From Chrysochromulina parva (Eukaryota > Haptophyta > Prymnesiales > Chrysochromulinaceae), in the NCBI GenBank assembly GCA_002887195.1, contig PJAB01000023.1, forward strand, positions 1 to 60,973: DNA of 60,973 nt, in the 5' to 3' direction. The translations under genes and the position numbers were made by a program. Below are positions 18,827-29,313 of the stretch, piece by piece. Below the pieces are notes generated by a model that saw only the letters and a program-made list of their open reading frames with translations, was not told where the DNA came from and searched no databases. Every line of letters starts with the position of its first letter. The stretch's first letter is position 1.

Positions 18827-19669
18827 ACTCTCAAGAGGACCAGCATGTACAACACTAATTGAGGTAGCAGCTCTGGGCTGTGGTGTGTGTGTCAGAGTCT
18901 CAGAGAGCAGGTCCGGAACGCGCGCACACGCAACGGAGTGTGTGCGCCGCCGCCGGACATCGTGACGTGTACCTGTTTTGTACCTGTGAGCGCGGGGAGA
19001 GACCGAGTCACCAAACCACGCGGAATTGACACATGTGGACGTCCGGCCCGCGGCGGGACCGCGCCCCTCTGTTTGACTGTGTTGTAGTCCTAGCGAGGGT
19101 AGCGTCCGCCGACCTCGCTCCTCGGAAGCTGAACGATCACACGACCGCCGTCCATGCCGCCGTCACGCGTCCTGCGGGGTCGGGTCCTCGCCTGCCGACC
19201 GTCCTCACCGCTCACGACCTACTCACGACCCGGGCCGCGCGGCTCGCCCACCGCGCGGACCCTGGCGGCCACGGTAGTGGCCCACGGCCCAGCACGCCCC
19301 GCGCGGCCCGCGGCTCCCGCCCGGCGGCCGAGGCTGAGCGAGCGCGAGCGCGACGCGCCGCGTTCCCGTCAGCGCGCCGTGCGTCGGTGCACGCCCCCGC
19401 CCCGGTCTGCGACGCGACCCCGGGACGGCGCCGCGCCGTGTCGCCGCGCTTCGCCTTCGCCGAGTCGCAGTCGAGCGTGGCCGGATCGTACTATTGGTCT
19501 ATTAGCTTTCCGACCAGAACGCAAGGCGAAATAGGGGACTCACGACTCAGAGCTCGGCCCTCCACAGGGACAGCTCTCGGGGCTGTTTCTTATTTAACAT
19601 TCCTTGGAAGTGTGAAGCACAGAGAAGACTCTCTCAAGGAGCAGCATTTCGGGTGTGCGGCAGTTGCTG
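18827..19669. other. Intergenic, GC-rich
   Basis: About 840 bases between the convergent STIL-like and PDI-like genes. The section 19030-19470 is very GC-rich and dense in CG dinucleotides, with chance open frames lacking any domain. Nothing else recognised. Confidence 0.5.
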
Positions 19670-21490
19670 CTACTCGCGCTGCTGAGGTAATACCTGTTCC
19701 TGCCGGAGCGCAGCGAGCTCCGCACGCAGCCGCGCGTTCTCTTCGAGCAGCGCACGCGTCTCCGATTGCAGCCGCGGCAGCATCTCGATGGCTTGGCGAA
19801 TCTCTTCGAGATCGGCCGGCCGCTCGAGCGTCGTCGATGCATGCGTGACGATCGCGTCAGTGAGCTCGCGCTCGGTGCGGTGATGGCTCAGCTCGTACGC
19901 ATCCGTCGCGCCTGCGCGGATGAAGAGGATGGTGGGCAGCTTGTCGATGCGGAGGGTGCGCGGCAGGTCATTGACGCCCGCGTCGAAGCGCGCGATGCGG
20001 ACTCGGGATTCGTCCTGCCAGCGCCCGGCAACCGCCTCAAACTCGGCGTCGAGCGCCTCACACCCATCACACCAGTCCGTGGTGACGAGGAGGAGCACGT
20101 CAACGGTCGCCTCGAGCACGAGCTCGTCAAAGGTCGAGGCCACCACGATCGTGAGCGGCTCCAGGTTGAGCAGCGGCGGCGCCACGGAGCGAAGGGTGGG
20201 CGCGAGGGTGCCCGCTACGACGCCTCGCACCCACCCACCTAGCTGCTCACGCGCTGCCACGGTCGGCTCCCATGCCGACGTACCGACGCCGCCGCCACCG
20301 CCGCCCTCCGCATCGGCCGCGTCCGGAGCAGCCGCGCCCTTGCGCGTCGGCGGCGCGTACACGTAGTGCGCGCCATCATGCTCGGCAGCGAGCGCGGGAA
20401 GCAACTCGCGGTTCAGGGCGAGCGAGGCAGCGTGCTGCTCATACCTCTCGGCATCGAGCCATACGAAGAGGGCGCGCCCCCTCCAGCCGGCGGCGACGCT
20501 GCGCACGAGCTCGCGGGCGTCATCGTTGCGCCCAGCCTCCTCGGCTGACGCATTCACAAAGAGCCAAAAGAGAGGCAGGGGCGGCGCCGCCTCCTCGGCC
20601 CTCCCTCCCGCCGCCACGCCTCCGCGCGCCTCGTACTGATCGAAATTGTGCGGTCCGATCTCGGCAAGCAGCGGCAAGCGGTAGAGCCCGAGCCAGCTGG
20701 CCAACTGCTGCTCGAGGATGGCCTCAGTGTGCGCGCGCGATTCGGCTGCGGCCGTTGCCTCCTCGCCCGAGGCGGCCTCATTGCCTTCCGCGCTCAGTTC
20801 ACCTGGATAGACGAACGTCTCGGCATCGGGGCCGTCGAGGCCGCGGCAGAGGACAAGAAAGGGCTGCCCTTGTCCCTTTCCGTGCCAGATGAGCTTGCCG
20901 CTAGACTCGGCAAGCTCGTTGGCGAGGCTCGGTGACGCTACCACGAAGCTCACTTGGCGGCGCAGCCGCGCATCCGCCGCTGGCAGCGCTGCAAAGACGG
21001 TGCGCGCCATCGAGCCCGGCGTCGCGAAGAGCACGGCCGTCAGCTCACTAGCGCGGATCTCCTCGTAGATGTTCTCCGTGGTCGTTGCCTCGAGAAGCGC
21101 AGGCGACGCCTCTCGGCGCAGGTGGGAGGCGAGGGCTGTGGCTGACGTGAGAGGACCACGGAAGACAGCTGGCGCGTCGGCGTCGCCGTGGTACAGGCGA
21201 AGCGCAGGAAACGAGCGGATCCCTGATGTCTCAGCAAGCTGTGCATCCTCGCTGACGGCGACTCGCACAGCCGCCGGAAGCAGCCCGGTGACAGAAGACA
21301 GCAGTGGCCTCAAGCCGGAAGGCTCGTGTGGGCACTCGGGCAACGCATGGAGCAGCAGCACGAGCGTTGACCCGGCAACGAAGCTTGTGAAGTTGCTCCT
21401 GTCGATCTGCGCCAGCGGTAAGGCGAGCGTGCAGTCCAACCGTGTGGCCAACAGCAAGGTCAGCGTAAGGAAGCCCACAGGAGCCCACAT
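19670..21490 (-). CDS. Multi-thioredoxin-domain PDI-like protein
   Basis: A 606-residue protein starting at ATG 21490; the longer open frame begins only with GTG. The leader MWAPVGFLTLTLLLATRLDC is a signal peptide. Residues about 25-125 form a thioredoxin fold without a CxxC (CPHE in its place) but with the conserved cis-Pro strand IRSFPALRLYHG. Two further degenerate thioredoxin-like segments follow, with a Gly/Ala-rich insertion near 20270-20350. The last thioredoxin domain carries the only redox motif, DWCDGCEALD (about residue 472), followed by LPRTLRIDKLPTILFIRAG. A coiled coil (MLPRLQSETRALLEENARLR) ends the chain; no KDEL-type retention signal is present. Probably an ER disulfide isomerase or chaperone. 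A short part of the coiled-coil coding DNA recurs at 28174-28202. Confidence 0.8.
   Translation of the reverse strand: MWAPVGFLTLTLLLATRLDCTLALPLAQIDRSNFTSFVAGSTLVLLLHALPECPHEPSGLRPLLSSVTGLLPAAVRVAVSEDAQLAETSGIRSFPALRLYHGDADAPAVFRGPLTSATALASHLRREASPALLEATTTENIYEEIRASELTAVLFATPGSMARTVFAALPAADARLRRQVSFVVASPSLANELAESSGKLIWHGKGQGQPFLVLCRGLDGPDAETFVYPGELSAEGNEAASGEEATAAAESRAHTEAILEQQLASWLGLYRLPLLAEIGPHNFDQYEARGGVAAGGRAEEAAPPLPLFWLFVNASAEEAGRNDDARELVRSVAAGWRGRALFVWLDAERYEQHAASLALNRELLPALAAEHDGAHYVYAPPTRKGAAAPDAADAEGGGGGGVGTSAWEPTVAAREQLGGWVRGVVAGTLAPTLRSVAPPLLNLEPLTIVVASTFDELVLEATVDVLLLVTTDWCDGCEALDAEFEAVAGRWQDESRVRIARFDAGVNDLPRTLRIDKLPTILFIRAGATDAYELSHHRTERELTDAIVTHASTTLERPADLEEIRQAIEMLPRLQSETRALLEENARLRAELAALRQEQVLPQQRE
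19755..19783. repeat. 29-base segment shared with 28174-28202
   Basis: The stretch ending GATTGCAGCCGCGGCAGCAT, within the coiled-coil coding part of the PDI-like gene, recurs exactly at 28174-28202 in the same orientation. Flanking bases on the left remain similar with small indels. Confidence 0.75.
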
Positions 21491-21629
21491 CGACGTGGAG
21501 ATTCCAAAGTCCGCAAAATCTGGCACCTTTTCCAGTTCTCGGATCCGAGAACCTCAAGCCTTGCTGTGAGCACAGCCGTTTCACAAAGAGAGTGCCCTCG
21601 AACTGATACATGTACCCGGTAACTCATCA
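21491..21629. promoter_or_regulatory. Short bidirectional promoter, PDI-like (-) and RecQ (+)
   Basis: Only 139 bases separate the two divergent ATGs, so both promoters and 5' leaders must share this DNA, unless the RecQ or PDI start lies further in. A TACATGTA palindrome is at 21607. Confidence 0.55.
21607..21614. promoter_or_regulatory. TACATGTA palindrome upstream of RecQ
   Basis: Followed by CCCGGTAACTC, so that 19 bases (21607-21625) match 44894-44912 upstream of the NEK kinase at 17 positions. Lies 15 bases before the RecQ ATG. Confidence 0.4.
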
Positions 21630-23849
<2,220 letters not shown>

Positions 23850-24149
23850 GCCCGATTCTTATTAAGTTTCATTTATTAAAGTCTCATACCTCAGTTGCTA
23901 GTATTGTCGTTTATTAAATATTCGTAAGTTTCTGACATTGTTCTGATGTGTGATGAGAGATTACTGTCCAGTTAGATACTCTATCGGATATCCGGGCTTT
24001 CGCCCAGCTGGCGACGGCGATTCAATGTAAAACAAGGACCACACTGTACTCACACAGTTGGTGTGTGTAATCGGTCGAAAGCCCTGACGAACCATTGGCT
24101 GTGAATGAATAGTGAAGAGAGAGATCGCGTCGACGCGGGTGAGTCGTGA
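23850..24149. other. Intergenic, AT-richer
   Basis: 300 bases between RecQ and the cyclophilin gene. The first 120 bases are T/A-rich (TTATTAAGTTTCATTTATTAAAG and similar), as expected for a 3' untranslated region and polyadenylation area; TATTAAA-like signals occur near 23874 and 23913. The rest holds the cyclophilin 5' region. No gene. Confidence 0.5.
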
Positions 24150-24680
24150 ATGGCGTCAACACCTCCGGAGGTCACCATCCAGACGACCATGGGAGCCTTC
24201 TCGATCGAGCTCTACCCGAGTCATGCGCCACGGACGGTGCAAAATTTTCTCGAGCTCAGCCGACGCGGCTACTATGACAACACCGTATTCCATCGAATCA
24301 TCAACGACTTCATGGTGCAGGGCGGCGATCCAACCGGGACAGGCCGCGGCGGAGAGTCCATCTATGCCGGCGGCAAGTTTGCCGACGAGATCTCGCGCGC
24401 TCTGAAGCACACGGGAGCAGGAATAGTCTCCATGGCGAACGCAGGCCCCAACACGAACGGCTCACAGTTCTTCATCACCTTGGCGCCATGCCCACATCTC
24501 GATGGCAAGCACACCGTCTTTGGCCGTGTATCTGATGGCATGAACACAGTGAAGCGTCTCGGCCTTGCTCGCACCGACGCCAACGACCGACCCATAGAAT
24601 CCGTACGCATCGTTAGTGCTCGGCCTAGCGGTGCGGGTGCAGGGACGCTTGCATCTGTCGCACAAGTGGTGCGACCGTAA
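24150..24680 (+). CDS. Cyclophilin-type peptidyl-prolyl isomerase (PPIL1-like)
   Basis: A 176-residue single-domain cyclophilin. It starts [20 protein letters not shown], followed by the catalytic Arg in [40 protein letters not shown] and [20 protein letters not shown], the Gln of MVQGGDP and QFFIT are the cyclosporin/active-site residues, so it should be an active prolyl isomerase. The short form with [14 protein letters not shown] and the TGTGRGG loop is closest to PPIL1, a spliceosome-associated cyclophilin. The C-terminus has a 20-residue Ala/Gly extension beyond the fold. No targeting peptide, so nucleus or cytosol. Confidence 0.93.
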   Translation: MASTPPEVTIQTTMGAFSIELYPSHAPRTVQNFLELSRRGYYDNTVFHRIINDFMVQGGDPTGTGRGGESIYAGGKFADEISRALKHTGAGIVSMANAGPNTNGSQFFITLAPCPHLDGKHTVFGRVSDGMNTVKRLGLARTDANDRPIESVRIVSARPSGAGAGTLASVAQVVRP

Positions 24681-25393
24681 AGGCGTTTCGTATCGAGTTG
24701 TTTGGCGGGGTGTATCGTCGCCCTCTTAGAATCCTATCTACAATGTCACCACGAGAACTCGATGATGATACTAAACACATCGCCACGTTCGACCCGGCTG
24801 TCGCACCGTCGTCGATCGCACGCATATACACACGCGCACCACGCGACCGCGCGCGCGCGGGCGCGCGCTTCGCGCAGGAGCCGGGGGCCGCCGGCGCCGC
24901 GCTGCGCTGCGCTTTCGCGGCGCTCGGGGCCGGCGTCGGATGTTCGTCGGCGACTCGCGGCTCTCGCGGGCGGCGGCGCGACGCCGCCCCGCCCCGGCCG
25001 GGCCCGACACGCTCATTCTCGCTCCGCGACACGGGCCGGGCGGACACGCGACTTTCGCTCGCTAAATCACGCACCAACCAAACGTGTCCGGCCACGACCC
25101 ACGACCCGCGCCGCGTCCGGCGGCCGCGCACAACCATGCAGATCATGCGGCCATGGATGCATGCGGCACAAATTACAAACCGAACCACAAGCCGGCCGAG
25201 GACGCAATCTCCGGCATCCCGTGTACCTCCTCGTGTAGCATACGCGGCCTGTTCACTTGGCCGCGGGGTGCATCATGTGCATGCCGCTCTCGCCCGGCCG
25301 TTGCACCTTTGAGCACGGCGCGTCGCGAGAACAACTGCCCGATTGGCAACTGCCCGATTGGCCCGTCGCCACCTGCCGAGAGGGGAGAGCTTT
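24681..25393. other. Intergenic, strongly GC-rich in the middle
   Basis: About 710 bases between convergent genes. 24840-25130 is an extreme GC stretch with CGCGCG runs and chance open frames on both strands. A 14-base direct repeat (ACTGCCCGATTGGC-type) lies near 25338-25365. No gene recognised. Confidence 0.5.
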
Positions 25394-26386
25394 TCAGAGC
25401 GCCCGGAGCGCGGCAATAGCGAGCGCAATGTCTTTTATGAGGGCCACCGGCCCGGCTGCGTCACGCAGATTCGCGTCGGAGAGCTGCGCGGTCGCCTCGC
25501 TCAGCCGGCTGCTCAGTACCGCCACCGCCTGCTGGACGTGAATCCGCTGCACCGGTGCGCCTACGCCCCCGATCGCTGCGGCCGGCTGCAGAGCGTTCGG
25601 CGGCGCGCGCGGGGAGAAGCCCGCGTACGCGTTCGCATCGGCAGCGGCAAGGAGCGCAGACGCCACGGCGCCCGAACCGCTTGGGAGCGGCGACTGTGGC
25701 GGCATGGCCCGCGGCGGCGGCGCGGAGCCCTGAGGCACAGGCCGCGCCGAATAGTTGGTCGAGACGAAGCCCGAGTTCGGAGCGACAGCTGGCGTGTACG
25801 ACTTGTATGGTTGCGGCGCGGACGGCGTGTACGCGGCGGGCTGGTACGGGAAGGAGGCCGGGGGTGCCGGGGTGCCAATCGTGGAGCCTGACATGCTTTC
25901 GAGGAGTTGGCCGCCAGTGCGCTCGTACCACTTACCGGTGCCTACTGAGAGGATGCGCCCGTGCTGGTCCTGCACGAGCGGCACCGACGTGACTGGGCAT
26001 GACTCAGAGAGCAGCGTGTACCCCTCGAGCAGCTTGGCCGCCACGCGCGAGGAGAGCGACTGGCCACCCTCCGTCGTGTCTGCACGCTGCGGCGAGTGAT
26101 GGCTCACGCTAACCGATCCAAGTGGCGCATTGGTCGCTCCGCTGCGATACATCGATGCCGACTTGGGTGGTGAGCTCGGAGGAGGGAGCGCGTGCGAGGA
26201 GATCTTGACCAGCTCGCCGCCGTCCCGCACGTAGTAGCAGCCATTGCCAACAGAATACATGCGCCCATCGGCAGTGGACACAAGCGGCACATTGGTCTCC
26301 GGGCACGACTCGGAAAGCAGCTTGCAACCTTCCAACAGCTTCTGGCTGAGCTCGTTGACATTTTTGTTGATGCGCTCTTGCTCCAT
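25394..26386 (-). CDS. Protein with two ZNRD2 (Sjogren autoantigen)-like domains lacking zinc Cys
   Basis: A 330-residue protein. Two copies of one module are visible: residues about 14-58 (LLEGCKLLSESCPETNVPLV, then DGRMYSVGNGCYYVR) and about 120-162 (LLEGYTLLSESCPVTSVPLV, then HGRILSVGTGKWYER). The pattern LLxGxxLLxExCPxxxxPLVxxxxGxxxSV matches the ZNRD2/SSSCA1 (p27 autoantigen) zinc ribbon, in which CPxC and a later CxxC bind zinc. Here the second Cys of the first pair is Thr, and the later CxxC is replaced by SVGxG, so zinc binding appears lost in both copies. The middle is Pro/Ser/Ala-rich and disordered. The C-terminus (about 270-330) is helical and Ala-rich. Function unknown; a scaffold role is a guess. 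Confidence 0.7.
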   Translation of the reverse strand: MEQERINKNVNELSQKLLEGCKLLSESCPETNVPLVSTADGRMYSVGNGCYYVRDGGELVKISSHALPPPSSPPKSASMYRSGATNAPLGSVSVSHHSPQRADTTEGGQSLSSRVAAKLLEGYTLLSESCPVTSVPLVQDQHGRILSVGTGKWYERTGGQLLESMSGSTIGTPAPPASFPYQPAAYTPSAPQPYKSYTPAVAPNSGFVSTNYSARPVPQGSAPPPRAMPPQSPLPSGSGAVASALLAAADANAYAGFSPRAPPNALQPAAAIGGVGAPVQRIHVQQAVAVLSSRLSEATAQLSDANLRDAAGPVALIKDIALAIAALRAL

Positions 26387-26780
26387 AGTGGTTCCAGCAC
26401 AAGAGTGGTGCGCAGGCTATCGATTCAGCGCACTCGTGCTGGAAGGTGTGGCCGCACTTTGAGTGAGAGAGTTCTCACCTGTCGCCCGCGTTGTGTTGGG
26501 CGGATGCTCAGACCGACCCCCCCAGGACCTGGTCATGTACTAAAGACTATTCGATGTGGAGACGGATGTTAGAGTTTGGAGAGATGTTCGGTCTCTCGAG
26601 AACAATCAATGCGCATCGGTCGAGCGTCACCACAAAGGTCGTCGTCTTCATCGGACATCATGGCCAGTTGGCCAGTGACCACAGCCATGCAGCATGCACG
26701 CACGTGCCATCTGCGCAGCCACTCACGCGCGGGAGACCTGGACGCCGGAGAGGGCGGCGCATCTCTACGCCGTGGCGCTC
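26387..26780. other. Intergenic between two minus-strand genes
   Basis: About 390 bases upstream of the ZNRD2-like gene and downstream of the carrier gene. Open frames here carry no domain. Nothing else seen. Confidence 0.5.
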
Positions 26781-27829
26781 TCACATCGCCTTCGCCTTCG
26801 CCAGATCCTTCTGGCGCTGGTCCCATGCGTCTTGGCCGAGTCGCCAGAGCACGGAGAAGAGGATGCCCTGGAAGCCGTTGGATATGATCTTCGTCACCAG
26901 TCCACGGAAGAGGAGGCCCGACACGCCATCCTTGGCGATCACCATCGAGACAGCCTCGCCGTACCCGATCGGGGTCGTGCTCGACTGGACCGTCGTCTTG
27001 AGCACGCGCACCGAGTTCGAGATCGTGTCAGAGACGGCGCTGCTGCAGAAGCCCACGACGGCGTTGCGCGCGAGATACATGGGCAACTCCTTCTTGCGAT
27101 CATACTTGGGCAGGTAGTCGTTGAGTACGTTGTTGGTGAGGAACCACGGGTAGTGGCCCACAAAGGTGGCCGACATGGCGCCAATCGAGCCGTGCCAGAG
27201 CACAAAGATGCCGTTCGTCCTGATCTTGGCGCCGAGCTTGGCCAGGCCGGTCGAGCCCTCGACCTGCATGATCGTCTTCATCGCGTCAATAGGCATCAGG
27301 AAGACGCGAAACCCCGCAGCTGCCGCCGAGGCGGTGACCGTCTTGGCCGCGGCGGGCGCATTCTTGGTGACCTCGTACGAATCCCAGATGGCGAGCATGC
27401 CCGCGTTCGCGGCCGTGTCGCCCTGCGAAGCACGAGAGGCGACATCAAGCCACCCGGTGAGTACACAGGAGTTGCAGCTGCGGGCTGTGGCGGTTCGGCA
27501 TCGCCTGTGTCACTTACGAAGCGCGAGAGCGGGCCCTGGAAGAGCGCTGGGCCGAGGCCCGCGTAGAAGCGGGGAATACCACCTTCCTTGTACAGGTGCC
27601 TGAGGGCTTCCATGGTGCCCATGCCGTACCGATACTGGAAGTTGACCGTGGTGCGCATCCACATGAGTGTGCCGACGTTGATGAACATTGCCCCCGCGCC
27701 GGCGATACCGCCGCCGGCCGCCTGCCAGGCTGCCTTCTTCAGCGTAACCATCAGTGGCTGCTGCTCAGCAGGCGCGGGCACGAGCATCGTGCGCTGGAGC
27801 GAATGTAGGTGCTGCAAAGGCACTGCCAT
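26781..27829 (-). CDS. Mitochondrial carrier family (SLC25-like) protein, two exons
   Basis: Exon 1 is 27829-27518 and exon 2 is 27422-26781 on the minus strand, joined in phase 0 over a 95-nt intron with donor GTAAGT, giving 317 residues. The joined sequence reads YKEGGIPRFYAGLGPALFQG, then PLSRF-GDTAANAGMLAIWD, and later VFLMPIDAMKTIMQVEG and DTISNSVRVLKTTVQ. The PxDxxKT and SDTxSNSVRVLKTT elements are the carrier signature loops, and the RFGDTAAN segment is typical of a plant/algal subgroup of inner-membrane carriers with unknown substrate. Helices alternate with Gly-rich segments consistent with three two-helix repeats, the first repeat lacking a canonical PxDxxK. Likely location is the mitochondrial inner membrane or another organelle envelope; the transported substrate cannot be inferred. 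Confidence 0.82.
27423..27517 (-). other. Intron of the mitochondrial carrier gene
   Basis: 95 nt with donor CGCTTC|GTAAGTGAC and acceptor GTGCTTCGCAG|GGCGAC on the minus strand. Phase 0; the join gives the conserved RF-GDTAAN stretch. Confidence 0.88.
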
Positions 27830-28221
27830 TTGGACTGCGAGAGCGACTCAACAGTCTGCTGCGTCACGGAGAGAGTCGAGCGCGAGCTGCGCCCTCACGT
27901 TGCGGTTGTGGCGCGGGCACGCTGGAAACGAAGAGCGCAAGGGGTGTGCTCTAGATGCCGCGTGCATGGATGCGCACCTGTGCTGATGAAGTGTGCCCTT
28001 CTTCGCTCGTCAAAAGAAGAGTCATTTTGTGGTCGATCCGGAACTTTTTAGTGGCACTGCCATGAAAAGCAATTATGGGTCCACATAGAGTCGACGCCGA
28101 AGCGGATATTCGTTGTTTCGACACTTGCCGAGTGTGCGAGCCTCGCCCTCCCCGCGCGCGTTCTCATCGAGCGCGCGTCTCCGATTGCAGCCGCGGCAGC
28201 ATATCGCAGGAATCGACCTGA
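27830..28221. other. Intergenic with duplicated PDI-gene segment
   Basis: About 390 bases between divergent genes. No gene. The right end carries a copy of part of the PDI-like gene's coiled-coil coding DNA (28174-28202). Confidence 0.55.
28174..28202. repeat. 29-base copy of a segment of the PDI-like gene
   Basis: Identical to 19755-19783. On the minus strand it would code MLPRLQSETRA before an early stop. To the left, similarity continues with small indels for about 20 more bases (CGCGCGTTCTC). Lies 20 bases before the start of the small ORF at 28222. Confidence 0.75.
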
Positions 28222-28827
28222 ATGGCGGACGCGAGTAGGCCTCTGCCCAGCACAGCACTGACGACGCTGCGTCGGATGCTCAACTCGACCGACAAAAATG
28301 CCACAACGTTTGGTGAGCTCCGCGCTGCGCTGGGCGCAAAGTTGGGCGTCGCGGTGCCACGCTGGTGGCTCAAGGCTGCGCTGCCCGAGGCAGCAAACAC
28401 CCCTATAGATGCTCCATACACGGCGGCGCGGCTCGCCAAGGACGCACACCTCGTGGCGTCCATGTACGAGCCTCGCAGCAGTAAGCGGAGGCGGGCATCC
28501 CTGCCGATCGACAGCCAGTCAGTGCCCAATGACGCGACGACGCAACCTTCTGCTCGCACATGTACGCCCGAGGTTGGAAGTCTGCTGCGGCACACCTTGG
28601 CGTCGTTCCCGTCGCAGCATGGCGCTACACTATCCGAGTTGTGTGCGGCACTTAAGCCGACGCTGGGGCGCGTCGACCGTGCAGAGATGAAACTAGCACT
28701 GCGGGATTGCGCCGAGATCAAAAGGACTCGCCGAGCAGGCGAAGGTGGCGTTGGCGTATGGTGTTACATGTTGCGTTTGCGCGCTCCGTCGACAATGGCG
28801 GCGGCAGTAGTGACCAACGTCACTTGA
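28222..28827 (+). CDS. Small protein with two related winged-helix-like repeats, unknown function
   Basis: 201 residues from ATG 28222. I do not recognise a family. Residues about 11-57 (LTTLRRMLNSTDKNATTFGE and on to ALGAKLGVAVPRWWLKAAL) and about 117-165 (VGSLLRHTLASFPSQHGATL and on to LKPTLGRVDRAEMKLALRDC) look like two copies of one helical module, of the kind seen in small nucleic-acid-binding domains. A basic stretch (SSKRRRASLP) lies between them and could be a nuclear signal. No membrane segment. Real coding is supported by the internal repeat and composition; expression is unproven. Confidence 0.5.
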   Translation: MADASRPLPSTALTTLRRMLNSTDKNATTFGELRAALGAKLGVAVPRWWLKAALPEAANTPIDAPYTAARLAKDAHLVASMYEPRSSKRRRASLPIDSQSVPNDATTQPSARTCTPEVGSLLRHTLASFPSQHGATLSELCAALKPTLGRVDRAEMKLALRDCAEIKRTRRAGEGGVGVWCYMLRLRAPSTMAAAVVTNVT

Positions 28828-29313
28828 AAGCACGGCCGAGCAGGAGCACGTGTCGTTCACCGGCACGTAATATTCGAAATATCGATAAAAACATAAAATT
28901 ATTCGTTAACGGGCCGTAAACGGGTCTTGGGACGGCCCGCCCCCGCCGCATAATCGGCAGACGCGCTGAAGCTTCCAACTATGCGAGCTGCACGGCACCT
29001 TCCGAACTACGTATTTCCGAACGGAACCTGCACGACATAACCTCGACGCCGCGTCCCGACACACGCCGACACGCGCTCGTGCATGCCTTAACATTTCGTC
29101 GGCGGTCGATCGCCCGTTCTCGAAACGGCCGCACGGCTTCGCTCATGCACTACTTACTAGATGACTTCACGACTGACGACACTCCAGGGGCTGCTGGGGG
29201 CCATGGATCCTGCTCATGATAGTCGAGAGTGTCCTGGGTTCGAACCATGCAGTTGCATCTCCCTCCAGTCCCATCTCTTGGCCATGATCGCCGTGCACAA
29301 TTAGAGTCCGTTT
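28828..29313. other. Intergenic between convergent genes
   Basis: About 485 bases. The first 100 bases are AT-rich (28860-28920). A GGTTCGAACC palindrome at 29238-29247 resembles a tRNA T-loop, but no cloverleaf can be built around it. Otherwise nothing recognised. Confidence 0.5.

Noticed and set aside
19033..19848. Plus-strand ORF of 271 residues over the GC-rich intergenic stretch and the PDI-like gene end
   Set aside because: Its right part is the shadow of the PDI-like coding sequence; the left part is Arg/Pro-rich low complexity with no domain.
24698..25312. Overlapping ORFs of about 180-200 residues on both strands after the cyclophilin gene
   Set aside because: All are Arg/Pro/Ala low-complexity products of an extreme GC stretch, with no domain and mutually overlapping.
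29150..29310. tRNA-like T-loop (GGTTCGAACC) near 29238
   Set aside because: Only four of five T-stem pairs can form, and no acceptor, D-arm or anticodon arm fits at the correct distances.
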